Part shown: in pieces, positions 8,158 to 17,845 of the stretch
Layout of the letters: every line of letters starts with the position of its first letter
Position numbering within the stretch: position 1 is the first letter of the stretch
NCBI GenBank assembly: GCA_900555555.1
Contig: USLK01000001.1
Span: forward strand, 89,368 to 153,367
Reading direction: 5' to 3'
Length of the DNA stretch: 64,000 nucleotides
Source: an uncultured Collinsella sp.
Lineage (GTDB): Bacteria > Actinomycetota > Coriobacteriia > Coriobacteriales > Coriobacteriaceae
Position numbers and translations under genes: made by a program
Notes under the pieces: model-generated
Seen by the model: only the letters and a program-made list of their open reading frames with translations
What the model was told of the DNA's origin: nothing
The model's database searches: none

Positions 8158-9372
8158 TTATGCCAGACGGGCGAAGTGGCGCTTGCCCACCTGCAGGACC
8201 GCGCCGGACTTGAGCAGCGTGGGATCCACGTTGTAGCACTTGCTCGCCACGGCCTCGCCGTCGATCTTCACGCCGCCGCCGTCGATGTCACGACGGGCTT
8301 GGCCGGCGCTGGGCACAAGGCCCGCGGCCTGCAGCACCGCCGGCAGGTACACGAGCCCCTCATCGTTGACGGAGATCTCGACGGAGACCTCGGCGATGTC
8401 GGTGGGCATCTCGCGGTTCTTGTGCACCTGGTCGAACTCGGCCTCTGCCGCCACGGCTGCGCCCGCGTCGTGGTAGGTGGTGACCAGGTCGCGTGCCAGA
8501 GCGCGCTTGAGCGCGTACGGGTCGCCCGTGCCGTCTGCCAGGGACGCCTCGATGGCGTCAACCTCATCGGGGGTCTTGGAGCTGGCGAGACGGTAGTACT
8601 TGGCGATCATTTCGTCGGGGATGGACATGGTCTTGCCGAACATATCGGCAGGCTCGTCGGTAAGGCCGATGTAGTTGCCGTAGGACTTGGACATCTTGCG
8701 GGTGCCGTCGGTGCCCTCCAGCAGGGGCATGGTGAGGGCGATCTGGGGCTCCATGCCGCTCTTCTCCATGAGCTCGCGGCCGGCGAGCAGGTTGAACAGC
8801 TGGTCGGTGCCACCCATCTCCACATCCGCCTTGATCATGACGGAATCGTAGGCCTGCATGATGGGGTACAGGAACTCATGCAGGGCGATGGGGGTCTGGG
8901 ACTGGTAGCGCTTGGTGAAGTCATCGCGCTCGAGGATGCGGGCGACGGTGAACTTGCTGGCCACGGCCAAGATCTCCTTGAGGCCCATGGAGAACATCCA
9001 GTCGCCGTTGTGGACGATGGTGGTCTTCTCGGGATCGAGAATCTTCATGGCCTGGGAAACATAGGTCTGGGCGTTGGCCTCGACCTGTTCCTGGGAGAGC
9101 TGGGGGCGCGTGGTGTTCTTGCCGGACGGGTCGCCGATGGTGGCGGTGCCGTTACCGATGATGAGCGTGACATGATGGCCCAGATCCTGGAACTGGCGCA
9201 TCTTGCGCAGCGGGACCGCATGGCCCAGGTGCAGGTCGGGACTGGTGGGGTCGACGCCCAGCTTGATGTTGAGCGGCACGCCGCGCTCGAGCTTCTTCTT
9301 CAGATCGGCCTCGGGCACGATCTTGGCCGCACCGGAGGTGATGATGCGCATCTGCTCATCCACAGGCAACAT
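8158..9372 (-). CDS. tyrS: Tyrosyl-tRNA synthetase
   Basis: Class I aminoacyl-tRNA synthetase charging tRNA-Tyr. The 404 residues show HLGH (48-51) and KMSKS (226-230), the tyrosine pocket block around YPIMQAYDS (169-177) and an S4 RNA-binding domain at about 340-404. Length and layout match the TyrZ-type branch. The start chosen (MLPVDEQ) lies 9 nt after AGAAAGG; another ATG 8 bp upstream is out of frame. It follows the U32 gene by 90 bp with no terminator between, so the two may be co-transcribed. No T-box leader could be found. Confidence 0.97.
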   Translation of the reverse strand: MLPVDEQMRIITSGAAKIVPEADLKKKLERGVPLNIKLGVDPTSPDLHLGHAVPLRKMRQFQDLGHHVTLIIGNGTATIGDPSGKNTTRPQLSQEQVEANAQTYVSQAMKILDPEKTTIVHNGDWMFSMGLKEILAVASKFTVARILERDDFTKRYQSQTPIALHEFLYPIMQAYDSVMIKADVEMGGTDQLFNLLAGRELMEKSGMEPQIALTMPLLEGTDGTRKMSKSYGNYIGLTDEPADMFGKTMSIPDEMIAKYYRLASSKTPDEVDAIEASLADGTGDPYALKRALARDLVTTYHDAGAAVAAEAEFDQVHKNREMPTDIAEVSVEISVNDEGLVYLPAVLQAAGLVPSAGQARRDIDGGGVKIDGEAVASKCYNVDPTLLKSGAVLQVGKRHFARLA

Positions 9373-9462
9373 AGCAACATACCTTTCTTGAGGTCATAGC
9401 GCCCTCGCCTGCGCGGACATGCATGGCGCGCCGCGGGCGGTGCTGTAAAAGACATATGGGCA

Positions 9463-11496
9463 TTAGTTTACCCGAGAATCGGGGTTCATGGGAGCTCGGT
9501 TCTCGATGGAGTCCACGGTTTGGAGCAGGCGCGTCCTTCCCAGGGCATCTACGTAAACGCGGCACGAGGAGGCGGGGTCGTCCGGAGAGCCGGCGCGCTC
9601 GACAAGCAGACGCTCGCCGCGCACGCTGGCCAGGCGACGGGGGCAGGACGCGCATTCACCGCCGCAGGGGCCCTCGGCGGTGAGAACGCAATGCTCCATG
9701 ATCATGTGCGTGGCCGCAAGGGGCTCGGGCGGGAACACGGGCAGGATGCCGGCGGCCAAGGCCTCGAGCTCGTTGACCCGCTCGGGTGCGAGCTCCGCGG
9801 GAGCCCACACGAACTGCGCACCCAGACGGGCGAGCCAGCGAACGGTGGCCGCGTTCCACACCGATATGGGAGCGGCCGCGCCCCACGGAACGCCCGCGTC
9901 GCGGGCTATGTCGATCTGGCCCGGATTGCGGCACACCACGGCGCGCGCGGCGCGGCACAGGCCGCGGACGCGCTCGGCATCCGAGTCCCGGTGTGCCTCA
10001 TCGAGTACCACCGTGCACTCGCGCAACGCGCGGGCGCGTTCCTCAGCGGTCATATCGGAAAGCTCCCAGGCCAGCACGAAGGGTCCGAATGGGCAGCGCT
10101 GCGCCCCCGCCTGCCCGTCCACCTTGGGCGCGGGGCGATCGGAGGCGCCGCGACGCTCCGTCGCTCGGGACGACGGCTGGCGAACATGCTCGACCCGGGC
10201 GGCTCCCCCGCCCCCGAGCCCGCTTGCCTCCTGCCGGATGCGCCCGACGGCGCGCTGCGCCTGCTCCAGCACGTCAGCGCTGCGCACCACATGCACGGGG
10301 CTGCCCACCTCCACCTTGCGCTTGCAATGGATCTTCGCGAGGGCTCCGGCCGGAAAATCATCCGGACAGGGCACCATGGGCCAGCGCTTGGGGACATCGG
10401 AGGGCGCATCGGGTGCGGGCGTGGAGCGGATCTCGAGCGTGTCGCCCGCGGCCGCGGCGCGCTCAAACGCCACCGTCACCTCCTCATACCCGCGCTCGGC
10501 CACGCGTCCCACATACAGACCCTGATTGATGGCGCGCTCGGTGCTCATGAGCTCGGAACCCGAGGTCCCCCGCAGGTACGCATCGGTGAATCCGCGATTG
10601 AACGAGCGCGCAAGCTGGGCCTCGAAGGCATCCGCGTCATACGGTTCACCCGCCGCGACCGCATCCAGCGCCGCGCGATACACGCTCACCACGTTGTATA
10701 CGTAGTCGGGGTTCTTCATGCGGCCCTCGATCTTGAGCGCATGGACGCCGGCCGCGACGAGCTCGGGGATATGGCGGATGGAGCAGTAATCGCGCGGGCA
10801 CAGCAAGCGATCGCCCACATCGGCCACGCGTGCCACATCACCGCCCGCGAGCACCGTGCCCGAACCGTCCGTGAGCGCGTATCCGACGCGGCACGGCTGC
10901 GTGCAGTCCCCGCGATTTGCAGAACGCCCGCGACGCAGGGCCGAATACGAGCAGGCGCCCGAATAGCAGATGCAGATGGCGCCATGGCAGAACGCCTCGA
11001 TATGCACGCCGGTCGCAGCCAGCGCGGCCAGCTCGTCAGCCGAGAGCTCGCGTGCGCACGTGACGCGCTCCACCCCCAGCTCCCGGGCCATCATGCGGAC
11101 CGCATCGGAACTTTGGACGCCGGCCTGCGTGGACAAGTGCACCTCGACCCCGGGAATGCGGGTGCGCAGCGTCTCCACAAGCCCCGCATCCGCAACGATC
11201 AGGGCATCCGCGCCCGCATCGAGCGCCGAGCCCGCCACGCCGACCACCTCATCGAGCTCGGCATCGCAAACGTATACGTTCAGCGTCACATATACCCGAG
11301 CGCCGTGTGCATGGGCGATAGCGCAGCCGCACTCGAGCTCGCCCATGGTGAGACCCGCGTTGCCCGCGCGCGCGTTGAAGGACCCCACGCCCGCATAGAC
11401 CGCGTCGGCCCCCGCCGCCACGGCGGCGCACAGCGCGTCGAAGGTGCCGGCCGGCGCCAGCAACTCGGGCAGCCCGCCCTCGATCCTCTCACCCAC
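9463..11496 (-). CDS. Peptidase U32-family protein, probable RNA-hydroxylation factor
   Basis: A 677-residue U32 protein. The signature block EAFCHGAICICYSGACSYS (167-185) is followed by RSANRGDCTQPCR, giving Cys170, 175, 177, 182, 198 and 202, which fits the Fe-S cysteines proposed for TrhP/RlhA. A second cluster CGGECASCPRR lies near the C terminus. Members were once called collagenases, but TrhP and RlhA hydroxylate tRNA U34 and 23S rRNA C2501. A low-complexity Gly/Ala/Arg linker (about 410-460) splits the domains. The start is GTG at 11494-11496 after AAAGGAG. A second, larger U32 gene lies at 31074. The exact substrate is unknown. Confidence 0.88.
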   Translation of the reverse strand: MGERIEGGLPELLAPAGTFDALCAAVAAGADAVYAGVGSFNARAGNAGLTMGELECGCAIAHAHGARVYVTLNVYVCDAELDEVVGVAGSALDAGADALIVADAGLVETLRTRIPGVEVHLSTQAGVQSSDAVRMMARELGVERVTCARELSADELAALAATGVHIEAFCHGAICICYSGACSYSALRRGRSANRGDCTQPCRVGYALTDGSGTVLAGGDVARVADVGDRLLCPRDYCSIRHIPELVAAGVHALKIEGRMKNPDYVYNVVSVYRAALDAVAAGEPYDADAFEAQLARSFNRGFTDAYLRGTSGSELMSTERAINQGLYVGRVAERGYEEVTVAFERAAAAGDTLEIRSTPAPDAPSDVPKRWPMVPCPDDFPAGALAKIHCKRKVEVGSPVHVVRSADVLEQAQRAVGRIRQEASGLGGGGAARVEHVRQPSSRATERRGASDRPAPKVDGQAGAQRCPFGPFVLAWELSDMTAEERARALRECTVVLDEAHRDSDAERVRGLCRAARAVVCRNPGQIDIARDAGVPWGAAAPISVWNAATVRWLARLGAQFVWAPAELAPERVNELEALAAGILPVFPPEPLAATHMIMEHCVLTAEGPCGGECASCPRRLASVRGERLLVERAGSPDDPASSCRVYVDALGRTRLLQTVDSIENRAPMNPDSRVN

Positions 11497-11675
11497 GCTT
11501 GCTCCTTTCTACTCGTCCCGTTCGAACACCATTGTACGTAGCTCCATGGCAAAAGCGGCCGCGGCACGGGATTTCCCGTGGGTACGCATATACCGCGTAA
11601 ACCTCATGCCCCGACTGCGCTATTGTGTTCTCTAACTATGTGTACTGATTCCGATGTTCCCGTAGGAGGTCATAC

Positions 11676-13883
11676 ATGGGTCCTCGTCAGCGCCATGCGC
11701 GCCAACGCTCCCGGACGCACATCGTCCCCATCGTCGTCGCTTCCGTCCTCGGCTTCTTTCTGATCGCCGGCGTCGCGTTCGGCGTGGGCATGCTGGGCAA
11801 TATCGACCGGTGGCTTTCCGATCTGCCCGACTACACTGATGCAAACGAGTATCTCGTGAGCGAGCCCACGCACATTCTCGATGCCAAAGGCAATGAGATC
11901 GCAACGTTCTTCGTTCAGAACAGGCAGAGCGTTAAAGCGGAGCAGGTTTCGCCTTTCGTGCTCAAGGGCACGGTGGACGTCGAAGACGAGCGCTTCTACG
12001 AACATAAGGGCATCGACCCCATCGGCATCGCGCGTGCCGTCGTGGCGCAGCTGACCGGGCGCTCCGAGGGAGCCTCCACGATCACGCAGCAGCTCGTGCG
12101 CAACACGATCCTGTCCGACGAGCAGTTCGACCAGACCATCGAGCGCAAGGTCCGCGAGGCCTTTATCGCCATCGAGATGGAGAAGATCTACTCCAAAGAC
12201 GAGATCTTGATGATGTATCTCAACACCATCTATTACGGCCACGGCGCCTACGGCATACAGGCCGCGTCCAAAACCTATCTCTCCAAGGATGCCAAGGACC
12301 TCACGCTCGCCGAGGCGGCGCTGCTCATCGGCCTCCCCAACTCCCCCTCCTACTACGACCCCACCATCAATCCCGACGCAGCCATCAAGCGCCGCGACAA
12401 GGTCTTGGGCAACATGCTCAAATGCGAGGACATCACCCAGGAGGAGCATGACGCCGCCGTGGCCACGCCCCTGGAGCTTCATGTGACCGAGACCTCGGAT
12501 TCGGGCATCAAGGTCTACTCCCAGCCCTATTTCGTCGACTACGTCAGGACGTTGCTGCAGGAGGAGTTCTCCACCGACGTGCTGTTCAAAGGCGGCCTCA
12601 CCGTCAAAACCACCATCGACCCCGACATCCAGCAGATGGCCGAATCGGCCGCGGTCGACAACATCAATCGATATCGCGCAGCCGACCAGCTCAATATCGG
12701 CATGTCCGTCGTCGACCCCAAGACCGGCTACATCAAGGCCATGGTCGGCGGGCGCGATTACAACTCCGATCCCGGCCATACCAACCATGCCACCACGCGC
12801 CGCCAGCCCGGCTCTTCATTTAAGGTGTTCACCCTCGCCACGGCCATCAAAATGGGCATGAGCCCTTCCGTCATGGTCAACTGCAACTCGCCCATGACCT
12901 GGAACGATCTTCCCGGCACCGAGCCCTACCAGGCGCAAAACTACGGCGGCTCATCCTACGGCACCATCTCGCTCGCCCGTGCAACCGAGCTTTCCTCCAA
13001 CACCGGCTACCTGCAGGTCGCCGAGACCATCGGCAACCAGAATATCCTTGCGACCTGCAAGGACCTGGGGCTCGACACCTCGAAGATGAAGAATGTCTTC
13101 GCCATGACCCTGGGCACCGGCGAGGTCTCCACGCTCGGCATGGCCGACGCTTTCGCCACGTTCGCCAACGGCGGCAAGCACCGCTCGGCCGTCGCCATCA
13201 CCGAGATCCAGTCCCGGGACGGCAAGGTCGTATACAAGCATAAGGATGATCCCGAAGAGGCATTGACCGCCGGCGAGGCCGCCGCCGTCAACGAAGTCCT
13301 CCAGGGCGTCATGACCCGCGGAACGGGTCGCGCGGGCAATCCCTGGATCAAGCAGAAAGTCGCGGGCAAGACCGGTACGGCCGGTACCGCGACCGACACG
13401 ACCGACCTGTGGTTCTGCGGCTACAGCCCGCAGTACTCGGTATCCATCTGGGTGGGACGCTCCGGATCCAACGCCCCCATCCGCGGCCTGCACACCAGCG
13501 AGATGGTGCTGCCGGTCTTCCGCACGTTCATGAAGAACGCCCTGGCAGACGCCCCGGTCGAGGAGTTCCCCAAGGGCGAGGAGCCCAAATACAAGCCCAA
13601 CAGCGAGTGGGAATTCTCCCACACCAACGCCAAGTCCGGCCACAACAAGCACGAGAATTCCGAGCAGGAGTACTCGGAAGATGAGACGGCCGAATACCAA
13701 GAGCCCACGGAGGAGGGCAACGGCACGCCCGTTACCCCCGAAAGCGAGCAGTCCGGCGGCAACGAGCAGGAGCAGGGCGGTGAAACACCATCGCCATCCC
13801 CCACTCCCACCCCGCCGGCACCCCAGCCCCAACCGCAGCCCGTCCCGCCGAGCCCGACACCGACCCCCGCGCCCAACCAATAG
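11676..13883 (+). CDS. Class A penicillin-binding protein (bifunctional transglycosylase/transpeptidase)
   Basis: Polymerises and cross-links peptidoglycan outside the membrane. A basic cytoplasmic start (1-15) and one membrane span (about 16-40) lead to a GT51 domain with EDERFYEH (103-110) and GASTITQQL (132-140). The transpeptidase domain has SxxK at Ser380-Lys383, SxN at Ser440-Asn442 and KTGT at 565-568. The last 100 residues are Glu/Gly-rich, then Pro/Ser/Thr-rich (PSPSPTPTPP), a disordered tail. Total length 735. The ATG follows AGGAGGT. It is monocistronic, with a strong terminator shared with the convergent argR. Confidence 0.96.
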   Translation: MGPRQRHARQRSRTHIVPIVVASVLGFFLIAGVAFGVGMLGNIDRWLSDLPDYTDANEYLVSEPTHILDAKGNEIATFFVQNRQSVKAEQVSPFVLKGTVDVEDERFYEHKGIDPIGIARAVVAQLTGRSEGASTITQQLVRNTILSDEQFDQTIERKVREAFIAIEMEKIYSKDEILMMYLNTIYYGHGAYGIQAASKTYLSKDAKDLTLAEAALLIGLPNSPSYYDPTINPDAAIKRRDKVLGNMLKCEDITQEEHDAAVATPLELHVTETSDSGIKVYSQPYFVDYVRTLLQEEFSTDVLFKGGLTVKTTIDPDIQQMAESAAVDNINRYRAADQLNIGMSVVDPKTGYIKAMVGGRDYNSDPGHTNHATTRRQPGSSFKVFTLATAIKMGMSPSVMVNCNSPMTWNDLPGTEPYQAQNYGGSSYGTISLARATELSSNTGYLQVAETIGNQNILATCKDLGLDTSKMKNVFAMTLGTGEVSTLGMADAFATFANGGKHRSAVAITEIQSRDGKVVYKHKDDPEEALTAGEAAAVNEVLQGVMTRGTGRAGNPWIKQKVAGKTGTAGTATDTTDLWFCGYSPQYSVSIWVGRSGSNAPIRGLHTSEMVLPVFRTFMKNALADAPVEEFPKGEEPKYKPNSEWEFSHTNAKSGHNKHENSEQEYSEDETAEYQEPTEEGNGTPVTPESEQSGGNEQEQGGETPSPSPTPTPPAPQPQPQPVPPSPTPTPAPNQ

Positions 13884-13895
13884 CGCGTAAACGCA

Positions 13896-13932
13896 AAACG
13901 CCTGCATCCCAATATGGATGCAGGCGTTTTTT
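13896..13932 (+). terminator. Rho-independent terminator between the penicillin-binding protein gene and argR
   Basis: A 14-bp perfect stem AAACGCCTGCATCC (13896-13909) / GGATGCAGGCGTTT (13916-13929), followed by further Ts on the plus strand. The minus strand also ends in TTTTG, so it may serve argR as well. Confidence 0.92.
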
Positions 13933-13962
13933 CTTCTTAGCCTTATTGATCCGAACGGATAG

Positions 13963-14400
13963 CTACTTACGCACGCTGCGGAGCTTGCTGATCATGCCCT
14001 CGAAACGCTCCCCGTCCTCAGCAGTCTGGGCGATAACCAGTATCGTGTCGTTGCCGGCAAGCGAACCCAAAACATCGGGAAGCTCGGCCGCATCGATGGC
14101 GGCGGCGATACCCGAGGCGGTACCGGGCTGTGCCTTGACGATGACGAGGTTCTCGGTACGGTTGACGCCGATCACCAGCTCGGACACCATACGCTGCAGA
14201 TGCAGGTCCTCCGCCAAGACGTACATGCCCTCGGGAAGCTTGCGAAGGCCCATCTCGGCGATGTCTCGCGATACGGTAGCCTGCGTGCAATCGAAACCGC
14301 GCTCCCTCAGTTCATCGACAAGCATGCACTGCGTCCGAACGTCCTGTTCACGGACGATTTCCCTGATAGCATCCTGCCGTCCGTTGCGTTTCTTAGCCAT
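13963..14400 (-). CDS. argR: Arginine repressor ArgR
   Basis: A 145-residue arginine-responsive regulator that acts as a hexamer. The N-terminal winged helix carries TQATVSRDI (about 39-47), the standard DNA-recognition block. The C-terminal domain has GTASGIAAAIDA and GSLAGNDTIL, the trimerisation and arginine-binding blocks. It would repress arginine synthesis or activate catabolism. No arginine genes lie nearby. The ATG has GGAGG upstream, and a -10 TATACT is at 14430-14435. I found no convincing ARG box in its short promoter region. Confidence 0.96.
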   Translation of the reverse strand: MAKKRNGRQDAIREIVREQDVRTQCMLVDELRERGFDCTQATVSRDIAEMGLRKLPEGMYVLAEDLHLQRMVSELVIGVNRTENLVIVKAQPGTASGIAAAIDAAELPDVLGSLAGNDTILVIAQTAEDGERFEGMISKLRSVRK

Positions 14401-14514
14401 TCGAACCTCCGATCGCCGCGCGCCCGCTCAGTATAAACAGACGAATAGCGTTAATAGTAACGTAGCCGTGTTCTAGTGCATAGAACGATACAGATTCGTT
14501 ACAAAGCTGTATAT

Positions 14515-15336
14515 TTAATCGCCGCAAAGGCTCAAGGCGCCCTCATCGTAGGCAACCGACATGAAGCATAGGCCGCATGCCGGGGCCGTTGGGCCGGCGG
14601 CGGTGCGGTCGCACGCATCGATGGCCTCGCGCATCCACGAGGGATCCTTGCGGTGGGTTCCCACCTCCACGAGGCTCCCCACGATAGTGCGAACCATCGA
14701 ATGAAGGAACGCGTTGCCCTGGATGGTGAAGGCGATGCACCGCTCCCCCAGGTTTTCCTGGACATCGAACGAGACGGACATCACGTTTCTATGCGTCGGC
14801 TTCCCCACGGCCGAGGAGACCTTGCAGAAGCTCTTGAAGTCCTGTTCGCCCAGAAGATATAGAGACGCCTGTTCCATAGCCTCCACATCGAGCTCACCGC
14901 GATGCCACCAGGATACATGACGCGTGAGCAGGGGCGGATTATCCCCCGTTGAGATGCGGTATGTATACGTGCGGGAACGGGCATCGAAGCGCGCAGAGAA
15001 GCCGGGGGCGGCATGATAGACCTCTCGCAACGCTATGTCATGCGGAAGCAGGGCCGCCATCGCCCGGGTCCACCGCCGGTGGGTGACCTCGAGCTCTTTT
15101 GCATACGCGGGAATGCTTATATACTGGGCGATCGCGTGCACGCCGGCGTCCGTTCGGCCCGCGCACGTGAGGTCGATGGGACGGCGCAGGAACGTCTCGA
15201 GCGCTCGCCGAAACTCGCTCGCCACGGTACGCTGGCCCGGCTGCTCCGCAAAGCCCGAGAACGCGACGCCGTCGTAGCCGATTTTGAATACCAGCGTACC
15301 CTCAAGCACCTCAGGGTCGAGAATACAATCCTTCAT
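14515..15336 (-). CDS. truA: tRNA pseudouridine synthase A
   Basis: Makes pseudouridine 38-40 in the anticodon arm of tRNAs. The catalytic Asp63 sits in AGRTDAGVHA (59-68); length is 273. The ATG at 15334-15336 is used because GGTAGGAG precedes it at good spacing; a frame open upstream gives an extra 6 codons without this site. The Shine-Dalgarno overlaps the ecfT stop codon, so truA is the last gene of the ecfA-ecfT-truA unit, the order found behind rplQ in many Gram-positives. No clear terminator follows before argR. Confidence 0.96.
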   Translation of the reverse strand: MKDCILDPEVLEGTLVFKIGYDGVAFSGFAEQPGQRTVASEFRRALETFLRRPIDLTCAGRTDAGVHAIAQYISIPAYAKELEVTHRRWTRAMAALLPHDIALREVYHAAPGFSARFDARSRTYTYRISTGDNPPLLTRHVSWWHRGELDVEAMEQASLYLLGEQDFKSFCKVSSAVGKPTHRNVMSVSFDVQENLGERCIAFTIQGNAFLHSMVRTIVGSLVEVGTHRKDPSWMREAIDACDRTAAGPTAPACGLCFMSVAYDEGALSLCGD

Positions 15337-15343
15337 GCTGCTC

Positions 15344-16141
15344 CTACCATCCAATGAGAATCAATACGGCGGCGGCGATGGATCCGCCAGCGAACACGCC
15401 CCAGTCATGCAGCGAAAGAGGGCGCGGCGCGGGAAGAGGGGCATCCGCACCCTCAGGATAGCATCGCGCGGCCATGGCCGTGCCGATGCAGTCGGCTCGT
15501 CTCATCAAGCTGGTCAGCAGCGGAATGAAAATCGAAACCCACGCCTTTATGCGCGCAAGAAGTCCTCCCCCGTCAAAACTTGCACCGCGGGCACGCTGCG
15601 CCATCTGGATGCGAGAGAGCTCCTCTCCCACCAGCGGAATGAAACGCAGCGCCAACGATAGAACGGCACCGAGCTGCGCGACAGGCAGTCCCCAGCGCGC
15701 ACAGGGCCTCAAGAGCCTCACGATCGAATCGCTGACTTGGGTGGGCGTCGTGCTCGCGCTCACCGTCAACGCGAAGCCAACCAGCAAAACGATGCGCAGT
15801 ACGGCCTTGAGGCCACGTATACCGCCCACGACATCAACCCCCACGGGTCCCACGGCAAAAGCCTGGGGATTTCCGTCGCAGGAGATCAAATTGGCCAGCA
15901 ACGTGAAGGCCAAAATAACGGTCATGGGCTTTAACGCCCGCGTGACCGCACGTACGGGAACCCCGGACATCGAGGCGGCCACACCGAGCAGCACGAACCA
16001 CATGAGGACCGCCCCCAGCGAACGAGCCGTGAAGACGCCAACGGAAACAAGGCAAAGTAGACAGATCTTGACACGCGCATCGATTTGGGCAGCGCGGGTT
16101 GCGTCAGACGTGTAGCTACCGAAAACCTTCACGCTATTCAT
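15344..16141 (-). CDS. ecfT: ECF transporter transmembrane subunit EcfT
   Basis: The membrane scaffold of a group II energy-coupling-factor vitamin transporter, linking the ATPases to exchangeable S components. It has 265 residues with about six hydrophobic segments and two cytoplasmic coupling motifs. The first is QRARGASFD; the second is AMAARCYPEG, where the usual Ala-Arg-Gly has Cys in the last place. The ATG overlaps the ecfA stop as ATGA, implying coupling. No S component lies in the window, as expected for the shared module. Confidence 0.93.
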   Translation of the reverse strand: MNSVKVFGSYTSDATRAAQIDARVKICLLCLVSVGVFTARSLGAVLMWFVLLGVAASMSGVPVRAVTRALKPMTVILAFTLLANLISCDGNPQAFAVGPVGVDVVGGIRGLKAVLRIVLLVGFALTVSASTTPTQVSDSIVRLLRPCARWGLPVAQLGAVLSLALRFIPLVGEELSRIQMAQRARGASFDGGGLLARIKAWVSIFIPLLTSLMRRADCIGTAMAARCYPEGADAPLPAPRPLSLHDWGVFAGGSIAAAVLILIGW

Positions 16142-17751
16142 CGCGCCTCGCCCCCAGCACCCAGCAATGCACGCAACGCGACCGAGCTCGGCACGTTCAG
16201 ACCGGCGCGCTCGAACGCACCCTTGATGCCATGCACATCAGAGCCGGAGCCATGCCATCCAACGGCGCCGTGGGCAAGAACCGCGACATCGTCTACATGC
16301 GGCAGCCACTCATCCACGTCATGGCTGATCACGATGATCGCCTTGCCATCAAGAGCCAATTCACGCGCAAGGGCATGGACGGACGCCCTCCCCGCGGCAT
16401 CGAGCCCGGCCGTCGGCTCATCGAGAATCAAAACCGGGGTGTCCATAGCAACAGAGCACGCGATGGCGACCCGTCTCGCCTGTCCTCCCGACAAATCCAA
16501 GGGATAACGATCGAGAAGGTCGGAAGATATACCGAGTTTTCCACACGCACGCGCGACCATACGGGAGACGCCCTCCTCCGCGACCCCGGTGTTACGGGGA
16601 TCGAACGCGATCTCGTCATACACCGAATCGAGGAAAAACTGCGACTCGGGACGCTGAAACGAAATCGCCACGACAGACGGAGACGGCTCACGTCCGGCAG
16701 CATCCACAGAACCCGCATCGCAGCGCAGCAGGCCAGCGCAAAGGGCGGCGAACGTGGATTTACCGGCGCCGGACCTTCCCGAGACAAGGCAGACGCGGCC
16801 CGGATAGACCGTGAAGGAGCAGTCGGCGAGTATCGTCTCGGAGGAATAGGAGAATGAGACGTCACGAAGGCTCAGAATGGGATCTTCCCCACCATGCCCA
16901 GAAGAGATGGGCTCCGCTTGACCGGAGCCATGGACGGCCTCAGGATGCGTCTGAAGCCACGTGCAAAGCGCACAGGGGTCGTTACAGGACGACATGGAGA
17001 AACCGCTCTTGCATGCGCTTACAACAATGGAGAGATATGGGTCGAGAGCAACGAGATCGCCTGAATCGAACAGACCGTCGAGCAGGAGCGACGAAGGGGA
17101 GGCATCTCGAACTATGGCCCCATCTTCAAAGCACAGCACCCGGTCCGAAAGAAGCACCTCGCGCAAATCATGCGTAACCTGCACAACGCCAATGCCCCGA
17201 TCATGGGCAAGTCTCAGAACCAGTGCACGAAACGATTCCGAGGCAGCGTCGTCAAGCTGAGAGGTGGCTTCATCGAGAACAAGGTATGTCGGATCCATGG
17301 CAAGTACGCCCGCGAGCGCGAGGCGCTGCTGTTCCCCACCAGAAAGCTCAGACGTATTTCGATGAGCATACGATTCAAGACCAACAAGGGCCAAAGCCTC
17401 CGAAACGCGGCGCTCAACCTCATCTTCGTTCAAACGTAGGTTGCGAGGTCCAAACGCCACCTCATCAAAGACAACGGCGGAAACGATCTGGGACCATGGG
17501 TCCTGCTGGACGTACCCTACCCGAGCCCTTATTTCGCGTTGGTCCCCCACAGAGGAGGTGTTAAGTCCGTCGATAGCTATGCAGCCGCTTGTGGGCTCCA
17601 CAATCGCACATAGCAACCGGGCAAACGTGGACTTCCCGGAACCGTTCCGGCCAACTATGGAAGTGATCTTTCCTGCATTAAGTTCAGTCGTTACATGTAC
17701 AAGGGCGGGAACTTCCCCATAGCAAAACGATACATCACTGACGCGAATCAT
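16138..17751 (-). CDS. ecfA: Fused double ATPase of the ECF transporter (EcfA-EcfA')
   Basis: One 537-residue protein carries both ABC ATPases that are usually two genes (ecfA1 and ecfA2). Domain 1 has Walker A GRNGSGKST (34-42), LSGGEQQR (136-143), Walker B YLVLDEA and the switch VTHD. Domain 2 has GRSGAGKS (325-332), LSGGQARR (420-427), VLILDEPTAGLD and ISHD. A linker of about 50 residues (240-290) with three cysteines joins them. The start ATG at 17749-17751 follows GGGAGGG; the open frame upstream runs into the rplQ terminator and is not used. It powers uptake of vitamins or metals with EcfT. Confidence 0.93.
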   Translation of the reverse strand: MIRVSDVSFCYGEVPALVHVTTELNAGKITSIVGRNGSGKSTFARLLCAIVEPTSGCIAIDGLNTSSVGDQREIRARVGYVQQDPWSQIVSAVVFDEVAFGPRNLRLNEDEVERRVSEALALVGLESYAHRNTSELSGGEQQRLALAGVLAMDPTYLVLDEATSQLDDAASESFRALVLRLAHDRGIGVVQVTHDLREVLLSDRVLCFEDGAIVRDASPSSLLLDGLFDSGDLVALDPYLSIVVSACKSGFSMSSCNDPCALCTWLQTHPEAVHGSGQAEPISSGHGGEDPILSLRDVSFSYSSETILADCSFTVYPGRVCLVSGRSGAGKSTFAALCAGLLRCDAGSVDAAGREPSPSVVAISFQRPESQFFLDSVYDEIAFDPRNTGVAEEGVSRMVARACGKLGISSDLLDRYPLDLSGGQARRVAIACSVAMDTPVLILDEPTAGLDAAGRASVHALARELALDGKAIIVISHDVDEWLPHVDDVAVLAHGAVGWHGSGSDVHGIKGAFERAGLNVPSSVALRALLGAGGEAR

Positions 17752-17788
17752 CGGGGACCCTCCCGTCCTCATGCACCTTTGATACATA

Positions 17789-17823
17789 CAAAAAGAGGGA
17801 CACGAACAAGCCGTGTCCCTCTC
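17789..17823 (-). terminator. Rho-independent terminator of the alpha operon (after rplQ)
   Basis: An 11-bp stem AGAGGGACACG (17794-17804) / CGTGTCCCTCT (17812-17822) with a following T5 on the minus strand. It separates rplQ from ecfA. Confidence 0.92.
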
Positions 17824-17845
17824 ATCAAGAAAACCGGAATATAAA

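Noticed and set aside
9373..9462. T-box leader before tyrS
   Set aside because: Only 90 bp separate tyrS from the U32 stop, and no T-box sequence or terminator/antiterminator pair is visible.
9520..11541. A plus-strand frame open for 673 codons, antisense to the first U32 gene
   Set aside because: The U32 protein on the minus strand has full family motifs; the antisense product is Arg/His/Gly-rich without motifs.
14401..14514. ARG box for argR self-control
   Set aside because: A+T-rich stretches are present but none forms a convincing 18-bp palindrome.
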